Positions 17,415-26,028 of a stretch of DNA of 64,000 bases are shown here, piece by piece; the stretch's first letter is position 1; each line of letters begins with the position of its first letter. Location of the stretch: the NCBI RefSeq assembly GCF_002197815.1, contig NZ_NIUB01000019.1, forward strand, positions 30,063-94,062, given 5' to 3'. The notes beneath the pieces are model-generated. The model did no database searches and had not been told where the DNA came from. It saw only the letters and a program-made list of their open reading frames with translations. The position numbers and the translations under genes are program-made. Source of the stretch: Pseudomonas oleovorans subsp. oleovorans (lineage in GTDB: Bacteria; Pseudomonadota; Gammaproteobacteria; Pseudomonadales; Pseudomonadaceae).

Positions 17415-18200
17415 TCATTTGGGCAGTTGGTAATCCTCCGGCCCCATCAGGTCGAGACCGCATTCCAGGTTCTCGATCCAGTAGAGGAAGGCGCTGATCA
17501 TTTCCGGGCCGACGAAGGGCCGGCCGTGCTGCGGCACAATCATTTCCACATCCATCTGCCGCACCATCGCCGCCCACAGGCGACAGGCCTTGTTGCCGGC
17601 CATATAACGGCGATGGAAACCTTCCATGTTCGGTACGTGGTTGACGAAGTCGCGCACCGGCGAGGCATCATCGACCAGCGAGGCGCCCATGTCACCGGAG
17701 AACAGAATCTTGCTCACCGGGTCATAGACCTGGAAGTTGCCCACCGAGTGAAGAAAGTGCGCCGGCACGGCCTTGAGCGTGCATTTGCCCAACGGGATGC
17801 TCTGGCCACGATCGGGCAGCGCGATGATGCGGTCATAGGTATTGATGCCACGGCTCAACGCCAGGTAATTGGCCGTCAGGTGCGGCAAAAAACGCGCCCA
17901 AAGCTTGGAGCAGATTACCCGCGCGCGGGTGTGCAGCAGCCACTTGTCCAGCGAGGCGATGATGTCCGGGTCCTGGTGCGAGGCGAAGATGTAGGTCAGA
18001 TCCTGCACCGGAATATGCTTGGACAGTTCCAGCGACAGCGGCGTATAGGTCAGGTCACCGCCCGGGTCGAGCAGCAGATACTGTTCGTTGTCGGTGATCA
18101 GGAACTGGTTGGATTGCACGCCCTCGCCGCTGACCAGGTCATCGAACATCAGGCATTGGTGGCTGCCGTTATCGAACAGCACGATGGGCTCGCGGCGCAT
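17415..18200 (-). CDS. Diiron metallo-beta-lactamase-fold protein (flavodiiron-like, ODP type)
   Basis: 261 residues, no signal peptide. Metal ligands appear in the order SHQDPDI (H-x-D-x-D, about residue 75), AHFLHSVGNF (His), SGDMGAS (Asp) and PQHGRPF (His). This is the pattern of the flavodiiron protein oxygen-reductase domain without the flavodoxin part. Stand-alone versions (ODP) bind oxygen and have been linked to oxygen sensing. The first motif has Asp where flavodiiron proteins usually have Glu. It is a single gene with its own upstream gap. Confidence 0.8.
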   Translation of the reverse strand: MRREPIVLFDNGSHQCLMFDDLVSGEGVQSNQFLITDNEQYLLLDPGGDLTYTPLSLELSKHIPVQDLTYIFASHQDPDIIASLDKWLLHTRARVICSKLWARFLPHLTANYLALSRGINTYDRIIALPDRGQSIPLGKCTLKAVPAHFLHSVGNFQVYDPVSKILFSGDMGASLVDDASPVRDFVNHVPNMEGFHRRYMAGNKACRLWAAMVRQMDVEMIVPQHGRPFVGPEMISAFLYWIENLECGLDLMGPEDYQLPK

Positions 18201-18266
18201 GGAAACCTCGTAGAAGAAACGCGAGGCAAGCTTAGGCGCGCAAGCAACAATGGGTACTGATATGGG

Positions 18267-19160
18267 TCAACGGCCGGCGACAATCCGCCGCGCTTTCTCC
18301 AGGCGCTTGCTGCGTGCCGCCTCGGCGATGCGCAGCAAGCCCTTGTCGCGCTGCCACAGCTCGGCCCAGTGCACAGGCCCGCCGGCAAAGGCCACCTTCA
18401 GTTCAACGGCCAACGCCTGCTGCTCGGCGAACAACCCGGCCAGCAGCAGATGGGTGGTGGGCGCATCGGGCGCCTGCCGCGCGACCTCGGCACAACCGGC
18501 CAGCAGCGCTTGCAGGCGCAATAGCAGCGTTTCAGGCCAGGCACAATCGCGCCCCACGCCAAACTGCCAGGCGACAACAGCGGTAAGTACATGCACGTCT
18601 TCCAGGGTGCGGAAGGGTTTGACGTAGTCGCCCCAGCCGTCGCCGGCCAGGCGCTCGCCGTGGGCCTGTTCCAGGTGCAGTCGCGCATGGCCGATATCCG
18701 GCATCAACGGCAGGGCCGGCAGCGGCTCGATACGCACACCTGGCGCGCCCTGGCGTACCACGCCCAGAGCCAGACGCGGCGCCTGCCCCTCGTCCTCCTC
18801 GCGCGCCGCCACCAGCAGCCAGTCGGCACATTCGGCAGCGGTGACGAAATCCTTGCGCCCCGTGATCTGCAGGCCGTCGATACGTGTGTTCATGTCCGCC
18901 GGGCGGGTGCTGCGGTTCTCCGTCACGCACAGCGCGCCTGCCGTCCAGGGCGCCGCCGGCCACAGCATGCGCAACGCCGCCTGATAGCCGGCGAGAAACG
19001 CCAACCCCGGCGTGGCCGCCAGCAGGCCGCCCACCAGTGCCAGCTCGAAGGGTTGCGGCGTATCCCCCAGGCGGGTCAGCAGACGGGCGTACCAGTCCTC
19101 CAGGCCCTGCTCGGCAGACAGGCGCTCGACAGACTGAAACAGACTCGACCAGGGCATCAC
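18267..19160 (-). CDS. Acyl-CoA dehydrogenase-like protein
   Basis: 297 residues, shorter than the usual 380 or so. LCVTENRSTRPADMNTRIDG followed by ITGRKDFVTAAECADWLLVA corresponds to the middle beta domain of acyl-CoA dehydrogenases (the TGxKxFVT... segment). The C-terminal helical part is present, while most of the N-terminal helical domain is short. No obvious catalytic glutamate could be pinned down, so substrate and activity are open. It faces away from olsB, with a 144-base gap between them. Confidence 0.75.
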   Translation of the reverse strand: MMPWSSLFQSVERLSAEQGLEDWYARLLTRLGDTPQPFELALVGGLLAATPGLAFLAGYQAALRMLWPAAPWTAGALCVTENRSTRPADMNTRIDGLQITGRKDFVTAAECADWLLVAAREEDEGQAPRLALGVVRQGAPGVRIEPLPALPLMPDIGHARLHLEQAHGERLAGDGWGDYVKPFRTLEDVHVLTAVVAWQFGVGRDCAWPETLLLRLQALLAGCAEVARQAPDAPTTHLLLAGLFAEQQALAVELKVAFAGGPVHWAELWQRDKGLLRIAEAARSKRLEKARRIVAGR

Positions 19161-19304
19161 GGGCCTCCTCGCAGCAGCGCTTCGAGCGCCGTCATATAAG
19201 CATCAAAAAAGCGTCACGGTGGTGACACCACAGCTACCTAGCCTGAGCTTGCCCAACAAGATCGACCGGCTGCAAGCATTCAGCCGGCACACGGAGGATC
19301 TGGC

Positions 19305-20036
19305 ATGACTCAAACCGCTCGCCGTCTGCAGGCCGAACGCCTGCAAGGCCCCGCCGCCCTGCGTGAAGCCCAGGCCTTGCGCTACCGCGTGTTCAGCGCG
19401 GAATTCGATGCCAAGCTCAACGGCGCCGAACTGGGTCTGGACATGGACGACTACGACATCCACTGCAGCCATATCGGCGTGCGTGATCTCAACAGCGGTG
19501 AACTGGTCGCCACCACTCGCCTGCTCGATCACCAGGCCGCCGCCGGTCTCGGCCGCTACTACAGCGAAGAGGAATTCGCCTTGCACGGCCTGGCCAGACT
19601 GGAAGGCCCGGTACTGGAAATCGGCCGCACCTGCGTCGATGTCACCTACCGCAACGGCGCCACCATCGCCGTGCTCTGGGGCGAACTGGCCGAGGTGCTC
19701 AACGAAGGCGGCTACCGCTACCTGATGGGCTGCGCCAGCATCTCCATGCAGGACGGCGGCATCCAGGCCCAGGCCATCATGCAGCGCCTGCGCGAACGCT
19801 ACCTGTGCACCGAGCACCTGCGCGCCGAGCCCAAGCACCCGCTGCCACAGCTGGATCTGCCGGGCAACGTCATCGCCGAGATGCCACCGCTGCTCAAGGC
19901 CTACATGCGCCTGGGCGCGAAGATCTGCGGCGAGCCCTGCTGGGATCGCGACTTCCAGGTGGCCGACGTGTTCATCCTGCTCAAGCGCGACGAGCTGTGC
20001 CCGCGCTATGCCCGGCACTTCAAGGCGGCAGTCTGA
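19305..20036 (+). CDS. olsB: L-ornithine N-alpha-acyltransferase OlsB (GNAT-type)
   Basis: 243 residues. [20 protein letters not shown] and the acidic [14 protein letters not shown] stretch, with [15 protein letters not shown], are typical of the OlsB/hemolysin-like acyl-ACP acyltransferases that attach a 3-hydroxy fatty acid to ornithine. The enzyme makes lyso-ornithine lipid, the substrate of OlsA encoded next. Ornithine lipids replace phospholipids when phosphate is scarce, and in P. aeruginosa this pair is phosphate regulated. No clear pho box was found upstream. AGGAT precedes the start. Confidence 0.9.
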   Translation: MTQTARRLQAERLQGPAALREAQALRYRVFSAEFDAKLNGAELGLDMDDYDIHCSHIGVRDLNSGELVATTRLLDHQAAAGLGRYYSEEEFALHGLARLEGPVLEIGRTCVDVTYRNGATIAVLWGELAEVLNEGGYRYLMGCASISMQDGGIQAQAIMQRLRERYLCTEHLRAEPKHPLPQLDLPGNVIAEMPPLLKAYMRLGAKICGEPCWDRDFQVADVFILLKRDELCPRYARHFKAAV

Positions 20037-20044
20037 CACCCGGC

Positions 20045-20109
20045 TGTAGGAGCGAGCTCTGCTCGCGAACGAGAGTGTCCAGCATTCATGAGCAGAGCTC
20101 GCTCCTACA
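20045..20109. repeat. Palindromic repeat, family B, between olsB and olsA
   Basis: Halves TGTAGGAGCGAGCTCTGCTC and GAGCAGAGCTCGCTCCTACA are separated by about 25 bases. It lies within the olsBA spacer, so the transcript could carry a large hairpin between the two genes. Confidence 0.85.
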
Positions 20110-20187
20110 CATCAGCATGCCCCCAAGCATCGCCAAACGACTCTATCAATGGATAATGCCGCCACTCGTCCTCAAGCGGAGGCCTCA

Positions 20188-20976
20188 ATGGCCAAACTGC
20201 GTCTGTCCCTGCGCCTCTTTCATCTGGCCCTGGTAATCGCCTTTGGCGCCCTGCTGGCCGGCATCGTCAGCCTGTTCGAGCGGGTGGTTCGGCATGACCT
20301 GATGCCGCTGCGCCAACGTCTGACCCGCGGGTTCCTGGCACGCCTGGGTGGCGCCCTGCCGTTTCGCGTGCGGGTCGAGGGCGAGCTGCCGACGCAACCG
20401 ATGCTGTGGGTCAGCAACCATGTGTCATGGACCGACATTCCGCTGTTGGGCGCTCTGCAGCCGCTGTCCTTCCTGTCCAAGGCGGAGGTGCGCGACTGGC
20501 CGGTCGCCGGCTGGCTGGCACACAAGGGTGGTACGCAGTTCATCCGCCGCGGTGCGGGCGACAGCAGCCAGGTCGGCCAGCAGCTCACTCGCCATCTGCA
20601 GCAGGGTCATCACCTGCTGATATTTCCCGAAGGCACCACCACCGACGGCCTGGCCCTGCGTACCTTCCATGGCCGTCTGCTGAGCAGCGCCATCGACAGC
20701 GGCGTGGCGCTGCAACCTGTGGCCATCCGTTATTTGCGCGATGGCCAACCGTGTCCGGTAGCGCCCTTCGTCGGCGATGACGACATGCTCTCGCACCTGC
20801 TGCGCCTGCTCTCGCAGCCGGCCTGCGAGGTGGAGATACACCTGCTCGCGCCGATTCCCAGCGCCTCACGCAGCCGTAACGAACTGGCCCGGCACAGCCA
20901 GGCCATGATCGCCAGCGCCCTGCAACTGGAAACGCCGGTCACGCTGCCGACCGAAGCCGAAGCCGAAGCCGCCTGA
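20188..20976 (+). CDS. olsA: Lyso-ornithine lipid O-acyltransferase OlsA
   Basis: 262 residues from ATG 20188 (MAKLRLSLRLFHLALV); an ATG at 20149 in the same frame would add 13 residues. A hydrophobic N-terminal segment anchors it in the inner membrane. The acyltransferase HX4D motif is NHVSWTDIP (about residue 80) and the substrate motif is FPEGTTTDG (about residue 148). It esterifies a second fatty acid onto lyso-ornithine lipid from OlsB. The C-terminus ends in an Ala/Glu-rich run (TEAEAEAA). Confidence 0.88.
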   Translation: MAKLRLSLRLFHLALVIAFGALLAGIVSLFERVVRHDLMPLRQRLTRGFLARLGGALPFRVRVEGELPTQPMLWVSNHVSWTDIPLLGALQPLSFLSKAEVRDWPVAGWLAHKGGTQFIRRGAGDSSQVGQQLTRHLQQGHHLLIFPEGTTTDGLALRTFHGRLLSSAIDSGVALQPVAIRYLRDGQPCPVAPFVGDDDMLSHLLRLLSQPACEVEIHLLAPIPSASRSRNELARHSQAMIASALQLETPVTLPTEAEAEAA

Positions 20977-20984
20977 TCCACCGC

Positions 20985-21043
20985 GTAACCCGGATGCAAT
21001 CCGGGGGCTTTGCCAAGGGTGCCCCGGAGTTCATCCAGGCTAC
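20985..21043. repeat. Palindromic repeat, family D (CCCGGATGCAATCCGGG type)
   Basis: GTAACCCGGATGCAATCCGG faces a partly degenerate mirror copy ending in CCAGGCTAC. It lies between the convergent olsA and universal stress protein genes. A related copy is at 41878-41932. Confidence 0.7.
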
Positions 21044-21056
21044 AGGTCGTAGCCGC

Positions 21057-21905
21057 TCAGTCAGCCGGCGGTACGATCAGCGCGTCGCTGTCGAGCGAGG
21101 CCAGCAGGCGACTGGCGACGCTGCCGAGGAAGAAGCGCGAAACCCCTTCACGGGCATGGGTACCGAGTACCAGCAGGTCCGCGCCACTCTGGCGTAGCGC
21201 CTCGCCGATCACCCCTTCCGGTGAGCCGATCTGCACCAGCAGGCGCTCGTCATTCAGGCACGCGCCGACCGCCGCCAGGCGTTCCTGCAGTTGCTGGCGC
21301 AGCAGTTGGCGCTGGTTTTCCAGCACCTCGGCACTGATCCCGGGCTCCATGATCGCGCCGGCGGCTAAAGGCTCGACGGCACTGGCCACATGCAGTTCAT
21401 CCAGGCTCACCAGGCCCAAGTCGCGCGCCCGGCTCAATGCCTGCAGCGAGGTACGCGACAGATCCATCGCCAGCAAGGCATGCCGGTACTCGTGGGTGAC
21501 CGGGCCGTTGACCCGCAGCACCGGCAGATGACTGCTGCGTACGACGCGCTCGAGCGTGGTGCCGACAAAGAAGTCACGCAGCGTCGACTTGCGATGCGCC
21601 CCCACCACCAGCAGATCGGCGCCCATGCCCTGCGCACTCTCGACGATCACCGCGGCCGCTTCGCCCGTGCCGACAATCACACGCGGCACACTGCCGGCCT
21701 GCTCCCCCAGGCGTTCGGCCTGGGTCTGCAAGAGACTCTCGGCCTGCTGTACCTGGCGCTGCACATAGGCGGCAGGGGCCTCATCATCGATCACATGCAA
21801 CAGACCCCATTCACCGCCACCCTGACGACGAATCAGTTGCACGGCACGCTGCACCGCATGCGCCGAACGCTCGGACAGATCGGTTGCTACCAGAATCTTG
21901 ATCAT
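21057..21905 (-). CDS. Universal stress protein with two tandem Usp domains
   Basis: 282 residues from ATG 21905, supported by GGAGG five to six bases upstream; an ATG 111 bases further upstream would read through a MITE-like element and is rejected. Domain 1 begins MIKILVATDLSERSAHAV and ends with the nucleotide-binding VVGAHRKSTLRDFFVGTTLE loop. Domain 2 repeats the pattern (HALLAMDLSRTS ... VLGTHAREGVSRFFLGSVAS). Both G-2x-G-9x-G type loops suggest ATP binding. Divergent from a P-type ATPase gene, a common partner of tandem Usp proteins. Confidence 0.88.
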   Translation of the reverse strand: MIKILVATDLSERSAHAVQRAVQLIRRQGGGEWGLLHVIDDEAPAAYVQRQVQQAESLLQTQAERLGEQAGSVPRVIVGTGEAAAVIVESAQGMGADLLVVGAHRKSTLRDFFVGTTLERVVRSSHLPVLRVNGPVTHEYRHALLAMDLSRTSLQALSRARDLGLVSLDELHVASAVEPLAAGAIMEPGISAEVLENQRQLLRQQLQERLAAVGACLNDERLLVQIGSPEGVIGEALRQSGADLLVLGTHAREGVSRFFLGSVASRLLASLDSDALIVPPAD

Positions 21906-21928
21906 CTCGTTTCCTCCATTGCATTCCA

Positions 21929-22088
21929 GGGTCTGTACGAAAAGTCGCCGGGCGAAGATCAGGCGATACCGATGGCGCCCCCATAAAAACGGATAAGATC
22001 CGGACTGGGCTCGCACTCGGGTTTACGAGCTGTAGATGAGCATTCCGGCCCCATTTTCACCAAGCACAGGCACTTTTCGTACAGAACC
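21929..22088. mobile_element. MITE-like element of 160 bases with terminal inverted repeats
   Basis: The left end GGGTCTGTACGAAAAGTCG and the right end (read in reverse complement) GGTTCTGTACGAAAAGTGCC share a perfect 14-base core, TCTGTACGAAAAGT. There is no gene inside. The ends look like those of an insertion sequence, with the transposase missing. It sits 23 bases upstream of the usp start, in the divergent promoter region of usp and the P-type ATPase. A 27-base internal segment (22021-22047) recurs at 52226-52252. No target duplication was recognised. Confidence 0.7.
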
Positions 22089-22245
22089 TAACACCGCGTT
22101 ACATTCAAACGCCTGCCGACGCCCCAGTCCTTGATGCAGGTCAGCTCCTGTGCGTTAACGCGCACTTAGGGTAACCCGCAACACTCGCCGTCCCGCCGCA
22201 CGCTGGCCCGCGAGCACGGCCCGGACACCGCAGGAGACTCGCCCC

Positions 22246-24984
22246 ATGGGCAATGCCCCCTCAGAATATACCGACCACACCTGGCACGCCTTGACTGCAC
22301 AGGACGCCCTGAAAGTGCAGCGCAGCAGCGCCAGCGGTCTCAGCCAGGACGAGGCGCAGCGGCGCCTGCAGCAGCATGGTGCCAATCGCCTGCCGCCGCC
22401 ACAACGCCGGGGGCCATTGCTGCGCCTGCTCTACCAGTTCCACAACGTGCTGCTCTATCTGATGCTGGTGGCCGCCATCATCACCGCGCTGCTCGGCCAT
22501 TGGGTCGACACCTCGGTGATCCTCGCCGCGGTGCTGATCAACGTGATCATCGGCTTCATCCAGGAAGGCAAGGCAGAGAACGCGCTGGACGCCATCCGCA
22601 GCATGCTCTCGCCCCACGCCATGGTGCTGCGTGGCGGTGAACGTCATGAAATCGATGCCGAGCGCCTGGTGCCCGGCGACATCGTGTTGCTGGCGTCCGG
22701 CGACAAGGTGCCGGCAGACCTGCGCCTGATCAGTGTGAAGAACCTGCTGGTGGAAGAAGCGGCGCTGACCGGCGAATCGGTACCGGTGGAAAAATCCGTA
22801 GCCCACTGCAACGCCGACGCCGCGCTCGGCGACCGCCGCTGCATGGCCTATTCCGGCACCCTGGTCAGCAGCGGACAGGCCAGCGGCGTGGTGGTGGCGA
22901 CCGGTGCCAACACTGAACTCGGCCGAATCGGCGCGATGCTGCAGCAGGTGCAGGCGTTGTCCACGCCACTGCTGCGACAGATCGAACAGTTCAGCCGCTG
23001 GCTGGCGGTGATCATCCTGATCCTGGCGTTCGCCACCTTCATCCTCGGCATCCTCTGGCACGGCCAGAACCCCGGCGAGATGTTCATGATGGTGGTGGCA
23101 CTGACTGCCTCGGCCATCCCCGAGGGGCTGCCGGCGATCATGACGGTGATCCTGGCCCTCGGCGTGCAGCGCATGGCCGGCCACAACGCCATCGTGCGGC
23201 GCCTGCCGGCGGTGGAAACCCTCGGTTCGGTGACGGTGATCTGCTCGGACAAGACCGGCACCCTGACCCGCAACGAAATGACCGTGCAGCGTGTGGTCAG
23301 CGCCAGCCGCATCCTCGATGTCTCGGGGGTGGGCTATGCCCCGGAAGGCGCCTTTCATCAGGACGGTGCGCTGTGTGAGCCTGACGCCGCCCTGCTGGAA
23401 GTCGCCCGCGCCGCGCAGTTGTGCAACGACGCCCGCCTGCAACAAGATGATGCCGGCCACTGGCGGCTGCATGGCGACCCGACCGAAGGCGCACTGCTGA
23501 CCCTGGCGCTGAAAAGCGGTGTGGATGGTCCGACCCTGCACGCGCAACTGCCGCGCAGCGATGCGATCCCGTTCGAGTCCGAACACCGCTTCATGGCCAC
23601 CCTGCACCATGACCACGCCGGCCATGGCTTGATCTATCTCAAGGGCGCTCCCGAGCGCGTGCTGGAGATGTGCAGCAACCAGCGCAGCGCCGATGGCAGC
23701 AGTGAGGCGCTGGATACCGACTACTGGCGCCGCCAGGCCACCGACCTGGCCGCGCGTGGCCTGCGCCTGCTGGCACTGGCCAGCAAGCCGGCGACGGCCG
23801 AACAACGCACGCTGAATTTCGCCGACGTGGAAAGCGGCCTGACCCTGCTGGCACTGGTCGGCATCATCGACCCGCCGCGTGCCGAGGCCATCGCCGCCGT
23901 CGCCGAATGCCAGCGCGCCGGCATCCGGGTGAAGATGATCACCGGCGATCACGCAGAAACCGCCCGCGCCATCGGCGCGCAACTGGGCATCGGCGTCAGC
24001 ATGCCGGCGATGACCGGGGCGGAACTGGAACTGCTCGACGAGCGCCGCCTGCGCGAGGTACTGCCCGGCATCGAGGTGTTCGCCCGCGCCAGCCCCGAGC
24101 ACAAGCTGCGTCTGGTGCAATGCATGCAGGACAGTGGCCAGGTGGTGGCGATGACTGGCGACGGGGTCAACGATGCCCCGGCGCTCAAGCGCGCCGACGT
24201 CGGCGTGGCCATGGGGCTCAAGGGCACCGAGGCGGCCAAGGAAGCGGCCGAAGTGGTGCTGGCCGACGACAACTTCGCCACCATCGCCGGCGCCGTGCGC
24301 GAAGGCCGGGCGATCTACGACAACCTGAAGAAATTCATCCTCTTCGCCCTGCCCACCAACGGCGGCCAATCGCTGATCGTGATCTTCGCCATCCTCTTTC
24401 AGGTGGTGCTGCCACTGACCCCGGCACAGGTACTGTGGGTCAACATGGTCACCTCCAGCACCCTGGGCCTGGCGCTAGCCTTCGAGCCCTCCGAACGCGG
24501 GCTGATGAAACGCGCGCCACGGGCGCCCAACGAGCCGCTGCTATCGGGCTTCTTCGTCTGGCGCGTGGTGATGGTGTCGGTACTGATCGCCGGCGCCGGC
24601 ATCGGCCTGTTCCTCTGGGAGCTTGAGCGTGGCAACAGCCTGGAGAGCGCCCGCACCATCGCGGTCAATGCCGTGGTGATGTGCGAGATTTTCTATCTGC
24701 TCAACAGCCGCAGCATCTTCGGCTCGGTACTCAGCCGCGACGGCCTGTTGGGCAATCGGGTCGTGCTGCTGACCATCGCCGCCTGCATCGTGCTGCAGAT
24801 GCTGTTCACCTATGCCCCGCCGCTGCAACAGGTGTTCGGCTCCACCGGGCTGAGCTTTGATGAATGGCTGCGCGTGCTGCTGGCCGGCCTGGCACTGTTC
24901 TGCGCGGCGGAACTGGAGAAGTGGGTGGTGCGGCGCTTCGGCCTGCATGCACAGGCCCGTAGGGCGGGTGCAACCCGCCGTTAG
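22246..24984 (+). CDS. Type II cation-transporting P-type ATPase (Ca2+-ATPase-like)
   Basis: 912 residues. All core motifs are present: TGES in the actuator domain, phosphorylation motif DKTGTLT (Asp about residue 335), GDGVNDAPALK (about residue 637), and PEGLP in membrane segment 4 (about residue 291), which marks type II pumps such as Ca2+- or Na+/K+-type ATPases. The C-terminal six-helix region has LWVNMVTSSTLGLALAFEP. The N-terminal EYTDHTWHALTAQDAL is a cation-ATPase N domain. The last nine residues (RRAGATRR and the stop) are encoded by a palindromic repeat, so the original C-terminus has probably been replaced. GCAGGAG precedes the start. Confidence 0.9.
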   Translation: MGNAPSEYTDHTWHALTAQDALKVQRSSASGLSQDEAQRRLQQHGANRLPPPQRRGPLLRLLYQFHNVLLYLMLVAAIITALLGHWVDTSVILAAVLINVIIGFIQEGKAENALDAIRSMLSPHAMVLRGGERHEIDAERLVPGDIVLLASGDKVPADLRLISVKNLLVEEAALTGESVPVEKSVAHCNADAALGDRRCMAYSGTLVSSGQASGVVVATGANTELGRIGAMLQQVQALSTPLLRQIEQFSRWLAVIILILAFATFILGILWHGQNPGEMFMMVVALTASAIPEGLPAIMTVILALGVQRMAGHNAIVRRLPAVETLGSVTVICSDKTGTLTRNEMTVQRVVSASRILDVSGVGYAPEGAFHQDGALCEPDAALLEVARAAQLCNDARLQQDDAGHWRLHGDPTEGALLTLALKSGVDGPTLHAQLPRSDAIPFESEHRFMATLHHDHAGHGLIYLKGAPERVLEMCSNQRSADGSSEALDTDYWRRQATDLAARGLRLLALASKPATAEQRTLNFADVESGLTLLALVGIIDPPRAEAIAAVAECQRAGIRVKMITGDHAETARAIGAQLGIGVSMPAMTGAELELLDERRLREVLPGIEVFARASPEHKLRLVQCMQDSGQVVAMTGDGVNDAPALKRADVGVAMGLKGTEAAKEAAEVVLADDNFATIAGAVREGRAIYDNLKKFILFALPTNGGQSLIVIFAILFQVVLPLTPAQVLWVNMVTSSTLGLALAFEPSERGLMKRAPRAPNEPLLSGFFVWRVVMVSVLIAGAGIGLFLWELERGNSLESARTIAVNAVVMCEIFYLLNSRSIFGSVLSRDGLLGNRVVLLTIAACIVLQMLFTYAPPLQQVFGSTGLSFDEWLRVLLAGLALFCAAELEKWVVRRFGLHAQARRAGATRR

Positions 24985-25012
24985 CCGGGCTGGCGGGGTA
25001 CCCCCGCCCTAC
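24959..25012. repeat. Palindromic repeat, family A copy 4, overlapping two gene ends
   Basis: Left half GTAGGGCGGGTGCAACCCG, right half a variant, GGCGGGGTACCCCCGCCCTAC without its first base in pairing. The left half encodes the C-terminus of the P-type ATPase. The right end provides the TAG stop (25009-25011, minus strand) of the ACP phosphodiesterase gene. Confidence 0.9.
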
Positions 25013-25578
25013 GCCTGACGGGCGAAGGCGATCAGCTCGGGGTAGAAGGCGCGGAAATCCTCGCTGAGCGGCTGGTACAGCCGCTCCAGCTCGGCCAGGC
25101 TGCCGTCGAGCAACTGCGGCCTGGACAGGCGCCGCTGCATGCCGGCGATCACCTGCTCCAGCACCGCGAACTCGCGGTAGCTGCCGAGCCAGTCCTGCGC
25201 CGCCATGCGCGGCGCCATCAGCGCCAGGCGTCCCGGCAACTCCGGTTCGGCGGCCAGCACCCGGTACACCTCGCGGGTGAAATGATCCAGCGGCTGCGCC
25301 GCATACTCGACCCAATCGCGGGCCAGGCAATGGTCGAAGAACAGATCCAGCAGCATGCCGGCCGTGCGGCGCCGCGCGGCGGGAAACCGGGCACGCGCGC
25401 GCGCCTGTAGCGGGTGGCTGTCGGTAAAGGCGTCGATACGCCGGTGCAGGCGGATGGCCGCTTCGATCTCAGTCGGCCAGCGTCCGGCCAGGGGGCCCTT
25501 GACGAAGTCGCCATACAGGCTGCCGAGCAGTTGCGGCGGCGCATCGCCGCCAAGATGAAGATGGGCCAGGTAGTTCAT
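25009..25578 (-). CDS. acpH: Acyl-carrier-protein phosphodiesterase (AcpH, DUF479)
   Basis: 189 residues. MNYLAHLHLGGDAPPQLLGS and the HRRIDAFTDSHP motif, plus MLLDLFFDHCLARDW, are characteristic of AcpH, an HD-like phosphohydrolase that removes the 4'-phosphopantetheine arm from holo-ACP. The length is normal. Its stop codon comes from the adjacent family A repeat. It stands alone, divergent from the ArsR gene. Confidence 0.88.
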   Translation of the reverse strand: MNYLAHLHLGGDAPPQLLGSLYGDFVKGPLAGRWPTEIEAAIRLHRRIDAFTDSHPLQARARARFPAARRRTAGMLLDLFFDHCLARDWVEYAAQPLDHFTREVYRVLAAEPELPGRLALMAPRMAAQDWLGSYREFAVLEQVIAGMQRRLSRPQLLDGSLAELERLYQPLSEDFRAFYPELIAFARQA

Positions 25579-25647
25579 GACACGAGCTTACCGCCCTGAG
25601 CAGGACAATCGAAGCTGTTGATGGGGACTATTGGCACAATCAATCTG

Positions 25648-25669
25648 TATATCGCCCAGAGACGATATA
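25648..25669. promoter_or_regulatory. Palindrome before the ArsR gene, candidate operator
   Basis: TATATCG (25648-25654) and CGATATA (25663-25669) form a perfect 7-base inverted repeat with an 8-base spacer, 11 bases before the proposed ArsR start. The position fits an autoregulatory operator overlapping the promoter. Confidence 0.55.
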
Positions 25670-25680
25670 AAGTTCGCCCC

Positions 25681-26001
25681 ATGACGATACACACCGACAC
25701 TGCCATGGACATCGACACCATCATCAAGGCCCTCGCCCACCCCGTGCGCCGCGACATCCTCTACTGGCTGAAGGAGCCCGAGCGCCACTTCGCCGAGCAG
25801 GAGCATCCGCTGGAGATCGGCGTCTGCGCCGGCAAGATCTACCTGCGTACCGGGCTTTCGCAATCCACCGTTTCCGCCCACCTGACCACCCTGCAACGCG
25901 CCGATCTGGTGACCAGCCGCAAGGTCGGCCAGTGGCACGTCTTCAAGCGCAACGACGAGCTGATCCAGGCTTTCGTCGAGCGCCTCGGCCAGCAACTCTG
26001 A
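25681..26001 (+). CDS. ArsR-family winged-helix regulator
   Basis: 106 residues from ATG 25681; ATG 25705 (MDIDTIIKALAHPVRRDI) is an alternative, and neither has a clear ribosome site. IIKALAHPVRRDILYWL and GLSQSTVSAHLTTLQRADLV are the classic ArsR helix-turn-helix. The CxC-type metal site is absent; single cysteines only (GVCAGKIY), so a metal-independent or redox response is more likely. It is followed 27 bases later by an old yellow enzyme gene, which it probably controls in response to electrophiles (inference). Confidence 0.85.
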   Translation: MTIHTDTAMDIDTIIKALAHPVRRDILYWLKEPERHFAEQEHPLEIGVCAGKIYLRTGLSQSTVSAHLTTLQRADLVTSRKVGQWHVFKRNDELIQAFVERLGQQL

Positions 26002-26028
26002 TTTGACCTTTCCCTCGGAGAAACCACC

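Noticed and set aside
19213..19226. GTCAC-N4-GTGAC before olsB as a pho or other operator
   Set aside because: Only five-base arms, and it does not match the direct-repeat pho box.
21906..22016. N-terminal extension of the universal stress protein to 22016
   Set aside because: It would translate the MITE-like element, while GGAGG and the family N-terminus support the start at 21905.
22261..24369. Minus-strand frame of about 700 codons opposite the P-type ATPase
   Set aside because: Composition bias from G+C-rich codons; all ATPase motifs are on the plus strand.
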